Positions 1-7,291 are shown, numbered from the stretch's first letter. The stretch is 15,001 nt of DNA from an uncultured Bacteroidales bacterium (GCA_937901225.1 CALCGX010000149.1:1-15001); one strand, 5' to 3'. Program-made: numbers and translations. Notes: generated by a model from the letters alone, not told the origin.

Positions 1-100
1 AGTCAAAAGTTTACGTTTTTTAAGATCACAACTCAGTAATCGAGTCAACCTTTTTCAGGTTTAGTCACTTAATAAAAAGCACTTTTGGGTGGTTGGGCGT

Positions 101-144
101 TCTTTGGGTGTTCCTTGGTTCATCCTTGGTTCTTCCTTGGTCTT
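101..144. repeat. Four-copy 11-base tandem repeat
   Basis: Four consecutive 11-base units begin at 101, 112, 123 and 134. Three start with TCCTTGGT and the first is a variant, TCTTTGGG. Drift is low near the start of each unit and higher at its end. No function is evident. Similar short tandem repeats occur in other spacers of this window. Confidence 0.75.
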
Positions 145-193
145 TAACCCGAGGCTTAAATACTAGGTACAAAAGAACAGAATCTTAATAAAA

Positions 194-215
194 GTACTTT
201 TTTTGGGAAAAGTAC
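194..215 (-). terminator. Candidate hairpin terminator (minus strand)
   Basis: GTACTTTT at 194-201 pairs with AAAAGTAC at 208-215, an 8-base-pair stem with a 6-base loop. Read on the minus strand, the stem is followed by a T-rich stretch (193 down to 187), as expected of an intrinsic terminator. The stem is AT-rich and weak. A second small hairpin (CCCGAA 215-220 with TTCGGG 226-231) abuts it. It lies about 370 bases past nqrF, so it could end the nqr transcript or an unseen small RNA. Confidence 0.35.
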
Positions 216-325
216 CCGAATACAATTCGGGAGTAATAGACAAAGAATGCATCTCTGAAAGCAGATGCTGCGAACGAAGAGCGCAGTATGGTTTGGGCAG
301 ACGAAACATGCTTAAACACGCAAAC

Positions 326-422
326 GGAGTGAGCGAACTACTTTTTGTTCTATGTATTGCGCTCACTCCTCAGAGTGGGGACTCTTCGGGCGCAATACTC
401 GAAGTGCCATTCAAGGCACTTC
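326..422. other. Structured block with two mutually exclusive stems
   Basis: Three perfect inverted pairings are visible. 326-335 pairs with 360-369 (10 base pairs). 354-362 pairs with 390-398 (9 base pairs). 401-408 pairs with 415-422 (8 base pairs). The first two share bases 360-362 and cannot form together in full, an arrangement seen in attenuators and switching RNAs. The strand of transcription is unknown and no matching RNA family was recognised. Confidence 0.45.
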
Positions 423-492
423 TTCATCTCCCCCACGCGTAAGCGGCCCTTGAAAAAACTATACAAGGGAATCACAAAAAACACCCTAAATA

Positions 493-522
493 ATAACACG
501 CGCATGTGCATGCGCGTGTTAT
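493..522. terminator. 30-base near-perfect palindrome downstream of nqrF
   Basis: Two 14-base arms, ATAACACGCGCATG and its exact complement, surround a central TG. As RNA this would fold into about 12 base pairs with a 6-base loop. It lies 60 bases past the nqrF stop. There is no clean T-tract on the minus side, so it could be a transcription end, a transcript stabiliser or a binding site for a dimeric protein. The palindrome itself is certain; the terminator role is inferred. Confidence 0.5.
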
Positions 523-581
523 CCTAATTATATTCCTCGAAAAATCTGTTGATTAAAGAGGACTCAAGGTGGTCCATTTGA

Positions 582-1853
582 TTAACCACCAAAATTATCG
601 AACATAATCATATCATCTTCTACACCGAGTGAGTGCAAGAGATCAAGCACAGTCTTGGACATCATTGGAGGGCCGCAGAGGTAGTACTCGATGTCCTCTG
701 GAGCGTCGTGTTGCTTGAGGTAGGTGTCGCCCATCACTGGAGCAATGAAGCCAGGAGTGTACTTTACACCCAGTGCATCAGCCTTTGGATCTGGACGGTC
801 TAATGCCAAGTGGAAATGGAAGTTAGGATACTCCTTCTCCAATGCCAAGAAATCCTCCAAGAAGAATACCTCGTCAATAGCACGAGCACCATAGAAATAG
901 TGCATCTCACGATCACGAGTGTGCAAGGTCTTCAACATGTGCATAATTTGCGCACGCAATGGAGCCATACCAGCACCACCACCTACCCAAATCATCTCGC
1001 GCTTGCTGTCGAAGATAGGGTGGAAGTCACCATAAGGACCTGACATAGTAACCTTATCACCTGGTTTGAGGTTGAAGATATAAGTAGATGCGATACCACA
1101 TGGTACATCCATGAAGCCAGGACCTTGCTCTTTTGGTTTGAATGGAGGAGTAGCGATACGCACAGTCAATGTGATGATATCACCCTCGTCTGGGTAGTTA
1201 GCCATAGAGTAAGCACGCACAGTGGCCTCGGTGTTCTTTTGTTTCAAATCGAACAAACCGAACTTCTCCCATGCTGGAACATACAAGTCGCCGATCAACT
1301 CACGGTCGTAGTCTGCATACTTGATATCGTACTCTGGGATAAGGATTTGTGCATACGAACCTGGTACGAAGTCCATGTGCTCGCCTGGAGGAAGAGCCAC
1401 CTTGAACTCCTTGATGAAAGTAGCCACGTTGCGGTTGCTGATAACGGTGCACTCCCACTCTTTAACGCCGAGTACAGACTCGTCCATCTTGAGTTGCATG
1501 TCGCTCTTCACCTTAACCTGGCAACCAAGACGCCAATGCTCTTTTTGTTGTTTGCGGGTGAAGTGAACCGTCTCAGTAGGGAGGATCTCGCCACCACCTT
1601 CGAGCACTTGGCACTTACATTGACCGCACGAACCTTTACCACCACAAGCAGATGGCAAGTGTACACCTGCCTCGCCCATAGCACCGAGTAAGGTGCCACC
1701 AGCTGGCACATGGTACTCTTTGTCGCCGTTGATAACCACTTTCACATCACCTGATGGTACTAAGAATTTCTTAGCTACCAAGAGGACAATCACGAGTAGG
1801 AGAATAACTGCTAAGAACACTCCTACAGATAATAAAATTGCATTTACATTCAT
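582..1853 (-). CDS. nqrF: Na+-NQR subunit F, NADH-oxidising flavo-iron-sulfur subunit
   Basis: NqrF is the electron entry point of the sodium-pumping NADH:quinone oxidoreductase. It oxidises NADH on the cytoplasmic side and passes electrons through FAD and a 2Fe-2S centre. The 423-residue protein has one N-terminal membrane helix (about 5-27). A plant-type ferredoxin domain follows, with cluster cysteines C70, C76, C79 and C111. The FAD motif RAYS is at 213-216, the NAD-binding GGGAGMAP at 291-298 and CGPP at 393-396, and the protein ends in DNFGG. Length and cysteine spacing are typical of the family. The start is 17 bases after the nqrE stop, so it is the last gene of the operon. Confidence 0.98.
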   Translation of the reverse strand: MNVNAILLSVGVFLAVILLLVIVLLVAKKFLVPSGDVKVVINGDKEYHVPAGGTLLGAMGEAGVHLPSACGGKGSCGQCKCQVLEGGGEILPTETVHFTRKQQKEHWRLGCQVKVKSDMQLKMDESVLGVKEWECTVISNRNVATFIKEFKVALPPGEHMDFVPGSYAQILIPEYDIKYADYDRELIGDLYVPAWEKFGLFDLKQKNTEATVRAYSMANYPDEGDIITLTVRIATPPFKPKEQGPGFMDVPCGIASTYIFNLKPGDKVTMSGPYGDFHPIFDSKREMIWVGGGAGMAPLRAQIMHMLKTLHTRDREMHYFYGARAIDEVFFLEDFLALEKEYPNFHFHLALDRPDPKADALGVKYTPGFIAPVMGDTYLKQHDAPEDIEYYLCGPPMMSKTVLDLLHSLGVEDDMIMFDNFGG

Positions 1854-1870
1854 TGTACTGTCCTCCTTTA

Positions 1871-2479
1871 TTAGATGTTCAAACCACTAAAACACATAAA
1901 CGCCATAGCCATCAAGCCTACTACGATGAAGGTGATACCCAAGCCCTGCAAAGGACGAGGAACATCGTTGTACTCCATCTTCTCGCGGATACCTGCGAGG
2001 CAGACGATAGCGAGCAACCATCCGATACCTGAACCACCCGCATAAGCAAACGCGTCACCGAGGTTAGCGATAGCTTTTACGTTCTCTGGCTCAAGCAAGA
2101 TACGTTGTTGCATGAAGAGCGCACCACCCATGATTGCGCAGTTTACAGCAATCAGAGGCAAGAAAATACCCAAAGATGCATACAAGGATGGAGAGAACTT
2201 CTCAACCACCATCTCAACGAGTTGCACGATAGCTGCAATCACCGCGATAAAGAGGATGAATGACAAGTAACCCAAACCAAGTGGATTGAGCACATGCACT
2301 TGCAGCAGATAGTTAACTGGCAATGTGATGAGCAACACGAAGGTTACTGCCACACCCAAACCAGCACTCGTTTTTACATTCTTGGACACAGCCAAGTACG
2401 AACACATACCCAAGAAGTATGCGAAGATCATGTTGTCAGCAAAAATGCTGCGAACAAAAAGACTTATTGCGTGTTCCAT
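1871..2479 (-). CDS. nqrE: Na+-NQR subunit E, integral membrane
   Basis: NqrE is a small, very hydrophobic subunit (202 residues, about six membrane helices). With NqrD it forms the membrane core that carries electrons across the bilayer. The inverted-repeat cysteines that bind the intramembrane iron centre in this family are present: C26 in the first half (GMCSYLA) and C114 in the second (VNCAIMGG). Normally nqrE directly follows nqrD; here about 640 bases separate them. An 8-base-pair AT-only hairpin (2484-2491 with 2495-2502) lies immediately upstream of the start codon. It could shield the translation start, but this is inference. Confidence 0.97.
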   Translation of the reverse strand: MEHAISLFVRSIFADNMIFAYFLGMCSYLAVSKNVKTSAGLGVAVTFVLLITLPVNYLLQVHVLNPLGLGYLSFILFIAVIAAIVQLVEMVVEKFSPSLYASLGIFLPLIAVNCAIMGGALFMQQRILLEPENVKAIANLGDAFAYAGGSGIGWLLAIVCLAGIREKMEYNDVPRPLQGLGITFIVVGLMAMAFMCFSGLNI

Positions 2480-2502
2480 ATTTTAAAAATTTCTAATTTT
2501 TA

Positions 2503-2615
2503 GATCACTACGTTGTCGGACCACTTCGTTGTCAGACCGTTGCACTGTCGGACCGTTTCACTGTCGGATGTCGGACCACTTCGTTGTCGGAGGTCGGACA
2601 GCCGCTAGGCGTTCT
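2503..2615. repeat. Hairpin-repeat array A (between four-helix-bundle gene and nqrE)
   Basis: The array alternates a short word (GTCGGA or GTCAGA) with 9-10-base mini-hairpin modules. Exact 16-base units run 2521-2536, 2537-2552, 2553-2568 and 2576-2591. They are interrupted by lone 7-base words TGTCGGA (2569-2575) and GGTCGGA (2592-2598). The array ends with a GCC-GCTA-GGC hairpin at 2601-2610, inside which the stop codon of the four-helix-bundle gene falls. Inner stem bases swap between AC/GT and GT/AC among units, so pairing is kept while sequence changes. Confidence 0.85.
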
Positions 2616-2967
2616 TCTCAGAAAGTTTATTCTTATATGCTATCAACATGCGTTGCAATTGTTGGACAATTTGTTGTAACTCTTTTGAAAGCGTTGCATC
2701 AATATATCCTACTCGTTCGCATACAATAATTTGCGTATGCAATTCGTATGCAGAACCAATAGCAATTGATAGAAAATGAGCAAACTCCTTATCTGTAGCA
2801 CGACCAGAACCTTCTGCAATATTGGATGGAATCGAAATAGCTGCACGAGTCATTTGAGATGCTATGCCAAATTTCTCCACACTTGGAAAATTGGATACCA
2901 CCTTATATATATACGTCGTGAGATCCATCGATTGTTGCCATATTTGAAGATTGTTGTAGTTGTGCAT
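2605..2967 (-). CDS. Four-helix-bundle protein, 23S rRNA intervening-sequence (S23) family
   Basis: This 120-residue, all-helical protein has no membrane segment. It carries the family hallmark IPSNIAEGSGR (about 47-57) and the usual N-terminal pattern of a short helix beginning LQIWQQSMDL. The family is named for ORFs inside 23S rRNA intervening sequences. It is also frequent as single genes in Bacteroidota, and its relative Avd assists diversity-generating retroelements. The molecular role of stand-alone members is not settled. It lies inside the nqr operon in the same direction, between nqrD and nqrE, with hairpin-repeat arrays on both sides. No reverse transcriptase or transposase is visible in the window. 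Its stop codon lies within a repeat hairpin, suggesting gene and arrays arrived or evolved together. Confidence 0.9.
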   Translation of the reverse strand: MHNYNNLQIWQQSMDLTTYIYKVVSNFPSVEKFGIASQMTRAAISIPSNIAEGSGRATDKEFAHFLSIAIGSAYELHTQIIVCERVGYIDATLSKELQQIVQQLQRMLIAYKNKLSEKNA

Positions 2968-2983
2968 TTTTTTTAGAACGTTT

Positions 2984-3112
2984 TTGTCGGAGGTCGGATC
3001 ACTTTGTTGTCGGATGTCGGAGCACTTCGTTGTCAGATTCTAGATCTGACAGCCCGAAGGGCGTTCTGACAGGGCGTAAGCCCGTTCTGACTTCTGACAG
3101 CCGTAGGCGATC
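2984..3112. repeat. Hairpin-repeat array B (between nqrD and four-helix-bundle gene)
   Basis: Same design as array A. GTCGGA and TCTGACA words alternate with small hairpins: GTCAGAT 3032-3038 with ATCTGAC 3044-3050, GCCC 3052-3055 with GGGC 3059-3062, GGGC 3072-3075 with GCCC 3080-3083, and GCC 3100-3102 with GGC 3106-3108. The stems differ in sequence but each remains paired. The segment TTGTCGGAGGTCGGA occurs in both arrays, as a direct repeat flanking the four-helix-bundle gene. Confidence 0.85.
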
Positions 3113-3117
3113 TTTTC

Positions 3118-3750
3118 TTACTTCAATTCTTTATTATAGCCGCGATGCGCCCAGATGATACATCCTACGAGAATCAACGCCATAGCTGGCATCATCATCA
3201 TACCGCAGTTTTCATAAAATCCACCATTAGCTACATACCAACTCTCTGGTATGATACGAATACCGAGCAAAGTGCCCGCACCCAACAACTCACGGAAGAA
3301 TGCCACAATCACGAGGATGATAGCATAGCCGAAACCGTTGCCAAGACCATCGAGGAAAGAATCCCATACCTTGTTGGTCATAGCGAAAGCCTCGAGACGG
3401 CCCATGAGAATACAGTTGGTAATAATCAATCCGATATACACACTCAATTGCATAGCCACATCGTAAGCAAAAGCCTTCAAGACCTCGCTCACGAGGGTTA
3501 CCAACGCTGCAACTACCACCAATTGGATGATGATACGAATACGCATTGGGATGGTGTTACGAATCAATGAGATAATCACGTTAGCCATAGCCACAATGAT
3601 AGTAACGGCAATACCCATTACCAATGCTGGCTTAAGCTGAACGGTAACAGCGAGTGCAGAGCAAATACCCAACACTTGAACAACCACAGGGTTGTTGATG
3701 TTCAGAGGACCAAACAGCACCTCTTTCGTTTTTTGTGATAAAAATGCCAT
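3118..3750 (-). CDS. nqrD: Na+-NQR subunit D, integral membrane
   Basis: NqrD (210 residues, about six membrane helices) pairs with NqrE as an inverted-topology partner in the membrane core of Na+-NQR. The conserved cysteines C30 (GICSALAV) and C113 (TNCILMGR) are present, consistent with binding the intramembrane iron-sulfur centre known in this family. The start lies 4 bases after the nqrC stop, indicating tight coupling. The next operon gene downstream is not nqrE but a four-helix-bundle gene embedded in repeat arrays. Confidence 0.97.
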   Translation of the reverse strand: MAFLSQKTKEVLFGPLNINNPVVVQVLGICSALAVTVQLKPALVMGIAVTIIVAMANVIISLIRNTIPMRIRIIIQLVVVAALVTLVSEVLKAFAYDVAMQLSVYIGLIITNCILMGRLEAFAMTNKVWDSFLDGLGNGFGYAIILVIVAFFRELLGAGTLLGIRIIPESWYVANGGFYENCGMMMMPAMALILVGCIIWAHRGYNKELK

Positions 3751-3754
3751 AATC

Positions 3755-4555
3755 TTATTCCTCCGTTACTTCTACTGCTTCGCAAGCTACTTCCTCAGCA
3801 ACTGTTTGGCATGGTTCAACTTGATTCAAAAACTCAGCATACTCTACGAGGTTGGTAGCAATCATGGTGCTAACGCCGTCGCAAGTGATAGTAGCACCAG
3901 AGAGTGCATCTACTTGCTCTTGGCCATCCGCCAACTTACCTGCCTTGAGGACAGCCACAGATACTACTTCGCCAGCCGCATTGCGGATGTGCTTGCCGAA
4001 GAACTGAGTGCGGAACTTCTCGGTCACGATCTCAGCACCAAGACCTGGAGTCTCAGATTCGTGGTTGAAGTTCACACCATAGATAGTGTTCTTGTCTGCA
4101 TCCAATGCCAAGTAACCACCAATACCGCCCCAAAGACCAGCACCGTGGAGTTTCAATACATACTTGGTATTGCCCTCGATGTTAGCTACGAAAACTGGAG
4201 CACCGTTTACATCAATGGTATCGTTTACCAAAGAGAGGTAGAGCGCAGCAGGATCGGTGTTGTCGTAGTTTTGGTTGAGTGCTACAAGGATTTGCTTTTG
4301 TTGGTCAAGCAAACGGTTAGCCTCTTGACGAGGACTGAGCACTTGGCTTACCAATGCGAGCAATACAGCCACAATCACTACGATGATCGATGCGTAAACG
4401 ATGGTGTACACATTGCTATTGGTATCCAAACCTTTTTTCTTCTCTTCTACAAAGACGCCAGATTGTTTGCATTGTGGGCAAACCTCAGGTGCCTTATCGC
4501 CGTTGTGAACATAGCCACAAACGGAACATACAAATTTCTTCTGTGCCATATTCAT
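3755..4555 (-). CDS. nqrC: Na+-NQR subunit C with N-terminal rubredoxin-like domain
   Basis: NqrC carries a covalently bound FMN on the periplasmic side and takes part in electron transfer within Na+-NQR. The 266-residue protein has the FMN-attachment motif SGAT at 219-222 (Thr222 the expected anchor) and one membrane helix at about 49-73. Unusually, residues 8-38 form a rubredoxin/rubrerythrin-tail-like knuckle pair, C10-x2-C13-G-Y and C26-P-x-C29, followed by a short linker. With the usual NqrC topology it would face the cytoplasm. It may bind iron or zinc; the sequence cannot decide which. The start ATG overlaps the nqrB stop as TAATG. A second ATG two codons later would keep the extra domain, so the fusion does not depend on start choice. 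Confidence 0.95.
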   Translation of the reverse strand: MNMAQKKFVCSVCGYVHNGDKAPEVCPQCKQSGVFVEEKKKGLDTNSNVYTIVYASIIVVIVAVLLALVSQVLSPRQEANRLLDQQKQILVALNQNYDNTDPAALYLSLVNDTIDVNGAPVFVANIEGNTKYVLKLHGAGLWGGIGGYLALDADKNTIYGVNFNHESETPGLGAEIVTEKFRTQFFGKHIRNAAGEVVSVAVLKAGKLADGQEQVDALSGATITCDGVSTMIATNLVEYAEFLNQVEPCQTVAEEVACEAVEVTEE

Positions 4556-5760
4556 TAGTTTTTAGCGCGATTCATACGTTTTTTGATATTCACTTGCACT
4601 ACGCACCAGTCGATGAGTGGAGCAAAAGCGTTCATGAGCAGGATAGCCAACATCATACCCTCTGGATAACCAGGGTTGAGGACGCGGATCACCACAGCCA
4701 TGAAACCGATCAATGCACCATAAATCCACTTACCGCACTCGGTACGAGCAGAGGTAACAGGGTCAGTAGCCATAAACACAGCACCGAACATGAAACCACC
4801 TGTAATGAGGTGCATGTACCATGGGTAGTTAGCAGCCGCAGTCTCTGCACCAAATTGGTTGAAGAGCCAAGCAGTCAATGCACCACCAGCGAAGATGCTG
4901 AGCATCGTCTTCCAGCTTGCAACGCCAGTCACGATGAGCAATGCAGCACCGAGCAAGATAGCCCAGCAGCAAGTCTCACCAATAGAACCTGGGATAAGAC
5001 CATTGAAGGCAGTCCAGAAGTCCACTGGCATGAGGTTAGCTTCGGTAGAAGTAGCGATTTGGGTGAGTGGGGTAGCACCAGAGAAACCGTCAACGAGGGT
5101 TTGTCCGTTGTCCCAACCCCAAGTACCTTCGATACGAACGAAGCATTTATCGCCAGTCATGTGGGTAGGATAAGCAAAGAAGAGGAACGCGCGCGCGATG
5201 AGAGCCACGTTGAAGATGTTGTAACCTGTACCGCCGAAGATCTCCTTAGCGAAGATAACGGCAAAAGCAGTAGCTACAGCCACCATCCAAAGAGGGGTGT
5301 TGATTGGCACGATCAAAGGAATAATCATACCAGAAACGAGGAAGCCCTCTTGAATCTCTTCTTTCTTCCATTGTGCTACGGTGAACTCGATACCGAGACC
5401 TACACCATAGCTAACGATGATATATGGCAACACAGCCAACGCGCCAAATGCGAATGCCTTCCAGAACATTGCGCAGGTCATAGCGCCCTTCACGAGTTCG
5501 CCAGTAGCGAGGAAGTGTTGGTAACCTACGTTGAACATACCGAAGAGCAGTGCTGGAACGAGTGCCATTACCACGAGGATCATGGTTCGCTTGCTATCCG
5601 AACCATCGTGGATCTGCGAACCGATGCGCTTAGCGGTAGTGTTTGGGGTGAAGAGGAAAGTCTCAAAACCATCAAACACAGAGTGGAAAGCGCTCAACTT
5701 GCCACCCTCTTCGAAATGAGGGCGAAGTTTCTCTACTATGTTATGTAATTTCTTTAGCAT
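4555..5760 (-). CDS. nqrB: Na+-NQR subunit B, FMN-binding membrane subunit
   Basis: NqrB is the large membrane subunit that carries covalent FMN and, in characterised enzymes, contributes to the sodium path. The protein (401 residues from the preferred start) has about ten hydrophobic segments and the FMN motif SGATPL at 227-232, with Thr230 the expected attachment residue. I prefer the ATG at 5760-5758, which overlaps the nqrA stop as TGATG, over a GTG one codon upstream. That overlap makes translational coupling with nqrA likely. Length is normal for the family. Confidence 0.97.
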   Translation of the reverse strand: MLKKLHNIVEKLRPHFEEGGKLSAFHSVFDGFETFLFTPNTTAKRIGSQIHDGSDSKRTMILVVMALVPALLFGMFNVGYQHFLATGELVKGAMTCAMFWKAFAFGALAVLPYIIVSYGVGLGIEFTVAQWKKEEIQEGFLVSGMIIPLIVPINTPLWMVAVATAFAVIFAKEIFGGTGYNIFNVALIARAFLFFAYPTHMTGDKCFVRIEGTWGWDNGQTLVDGFSGATPLTQIATSTEANLMPVDFWTAFNGLIPGSIGETCCWAILLGAALLIVTGVASWKTMLSIFAGGALTAWLFNQFGAETAAANYPWYMHLITGGFMFGAVFMATDPVTSARTECGKWIYGALIGFMAVVIRVLNPGYPEGMMLAILLMNAFAPLIDWCVVQVNIKKRMNRAKN

Positions 5761-7112
5761 CACTCAATTTCCTTTTTTAAGTTATCCAATGCGGCACGCA
5801 CGATAGCCTGGAGTGGCATCTTGCTGGTGCAGACATACTCGCAGAGGGCGAAGTCCTCTGGTGCTACTTCGTATGCACCGAGTTGCTCCATGCTGTCGAG
5901 GTTACCTGCAATCATTGCCTTGATCAAATACTCAGGATAGATATCCATTGGGAACACCTTGTCGTACTCACCGCTCACGATGATAGCACGGCGACCACCT
6001 TTGAGGCGAGCATCCCAGTTGTATTTCTTCTTACCGAAGAGCCACTCGGTCACGCAGTTGTTGACCATCTTAGCTGGGTCAGTCTTGCCTGCGTTGAAGC
6101 TGTTGAAGCGTGGCATGATCCATCCCATGAACTCGTGTGTCTCGTCGCCCTCTGCGATAACGGTGTATTGGTTATCGTAGATAGAGGTCATCTCCTCCAT
6201 GGTCACTTGGTGACCGCTGAGTGGGTTACCTGCGATGAGGCGAGCGTTGCAGCCCTTGTGTACGTTGCTGGTGAAGATAGCGCTGAGTGGCATGCCTGGC
6301 AATACGTTGTAGTATTGTGCACCGCTTGCGAGAGGGCCTGTGAGCGCCACTTTCTTCTGCATGTCCACGATACCCTTGGTAAAGAGGCGGCCGATGAGTG
6401 CGAGGTCTTGGATGTTGATGGTCCAAACAGTCTCGCCCTTAGCGATAGGAGCTACCTTGTTGATTTGTACACCTACGTTGCCTGCTGGGTGAGCGCCGCA
6501 AACCTCGTACTTCTCGCAGTTGCTAAGACCACGGAAAGCAGGAGCAGTAGCACCACACTTGATACCTACGTACACAGGTGCGATGGTAGCAAGTGCATTG
6601 ACAGCCGCTTGCAAGAGCGCACCTTGTCCATTGAGCACCCACTCGTAGTTAGGCGCTGCAGGAGCAGAGTCGAAGGTAGAGATGAAGATGGCCTTAGGTT
6701 GCTTGCTTGGAAGAGCAATGCAATCGTAAGGACGTTGCTTGATGAGTGCCCAAAGACCCGATTGGAGCAGGAGCGCCTTAGCGTCTTGCTTGAGGTCGAA
6801 GGACTCATACTCAATCGTAGCATCGGCTTCGATGTCGATGGACATCACCTTGCGGCGCTCGCCACGTACAATGGCTACCACCTTACCGCTAACAGGCGAT
6901 GTGAAGAGCATCTCAGCAAATGCCTTGTCGTGGAAGAGAGGAGTACCCGCTTTCACGCTGTCGCCTTCGCGGACCATGAGTTTTGGGGTCACGCCAGCGA
7001 AATGGTCTGGTACGATGTGGAAGATAGCAGGACGATTCACACTACCGAGTGTGAGGGCTGCTGCTCCATCAAATGGGATGTCCAAACCACGTTTCAGTTG
7101 GATTTTTTGCAT
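5760..7112 (-). CDS. nqrA: Na+-NQR subunit A
   Basis: NqrA is the peripheral cytoplasmic subunit of Na+-NQR, implicated in ubiquinone/menaquinone interaction, and normally the first gene of the operon. The product is about 450 residues and begins MQKIQLKRGLDIPFDG, which aligns well with the usual short N-terminus (KKGLDLPI-type). The frame stays open 17 codons further upstream, but that extension is low-complexity Lys/Ile/Thr/Asn sequence from the leader, so I place the start at 7112-7110. The bases just upstream are A-rich with no Shine-Dalgarno site, as usual in Bacteroidota. It leads the operon, with a roughly 200-base leader behind promoter 7320-7351. Confidence 0.97.
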   Translation of the reverse strand: MQKIQLKRGLDIPFDGAAALTLGSVNRPAIFHIVPDHFAGVTPKLMVREGDSVKAGTPLFHDKAFAEMLFTSPVSGKVVAIVRGERRKVMSIDIEADATIEYESFDLKQDAKALLLQSGLWALIKQRPYDCIALPSKQPKAIFISTFDSAPAAPNYEWVLNGQGALLQAAVNALATIAPVYVGIKCGATAPAFRGLSNCEKYEVCGAHPAGNVGVQINKVAPIAKGETVWTINIQDLALIGRLFTKGIVDMQKKVALTGPLASGAQYYNVLPGMPLSAIFTSNVHKGCNARLIAGNPLSGHQVTMEEMTSIYDNQYTVIAEGDETHEFMGWIMPRFNSFNAGKTDPAKMVNNCVTEWLFGKKKYNWDARLKGGRRAIIVSGEYDKVFPMDIYPEYLIKAMIAGNLDSMEQLGAYEVAPEDFALCEYVCTSKMPLQAIVRAALDNLKKEIE

Positions 7113-7149
7113 GATGTTAATTGTTTTTATTGTTTTGTTTATTTGTTTG

Positions 7150-7291
7150 ATCGTTCGTTTCACTCACTGGTAGAAGTTAGACCATTCGCTTCGCTCATTG
7201 TTGGAAGTTAGACTCTCGGAATCTAACAGCGCTTTAGCGCGGTCTAACAGCCGCAGGCGGTCTAGCTTCTAACAGCCCGTAGGGCGGTCTT
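7150..7291. repeat. Hairpin-repeat array C (nqr operon leader)
   Basis: Same architecture as arrays A and B but with the word TCTAACAG. Hairpins are GCGC 7229-7232 with GCGC 7237-7240 (loop TTTA), GCC 7250-7252 with GGC 7256-7258 (loop GCA) and GCCC 7275-7278 with GGGC 7282-7285 (loop GTA). Looser GAAGTTAGAC-type units fill 7170-7215. The array lies between the predicted nqr transcription start (about 7313) and nqrA, so it would form most of the 5' leader. Confidence 0.85.

Larger units (their letters stand above)
1..581. other. Intergenic region with no convincing gene
   Basis: No reading frame here resembles a known protein, and the short open frames lack a Bacteroidota promoter or plausible domain content. 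What is visible is an 11-base tandem repeat (101-144), hairpins at 194-215 and 215-231, a structured block at 326-422 and a palindrome at 493-522. The region lies downstream of the nqr operon. The neighbour on the far side is outside the window, so I cannot say whether this is a 3' trailer, an independent small RNA or both. Confidence 0.6.

Noticed and set aside
203..442. 79-codon plus-strand open frame in the left intergenic region
   Set aside because: It runs through hairpins, has no promoter match and no protein-like pattern.
568..590. GGTGGT/ACCACC stem at the nqrF stop codon as a terminator
   Set aside because: One arm is the codons for the conserved C-terminal Gly-Gly, and there is no T-run, so it is probably coincidental.
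2605..2967. Avd protein of a complete diversity-generating retroelement
   Set aside because: No reverse transcriptase or template repeat is in the window, and the sequence fits the general S23 family equally well.
2503..3112. CRISPR array
   Set aside because: Words are 6-8 bases, units 16-20 bases, spacers are self-complementary rather than unique, and there are no cas genes.
2480..3117. Insertion sequence around the four-helix-bundle gene
   Set aside because: There is no transposase, no terminal inverted repeats and no clear target-site duplication; only related repeat arrays.
4390..5748. Long open frame (452 codons) on the plus strand opposite nqrB
   Set aside because: It mirrors nqrB codon structure, is rich in His/Ser/Glu typical of antisense frames, and lacks a promoter or domain.
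5883..7211. Long open frame (442 codons) on the plus strand opposite nqrA
   Set aside because: Antisense shadow of nqrA with implausible composition and no recognisable motif.
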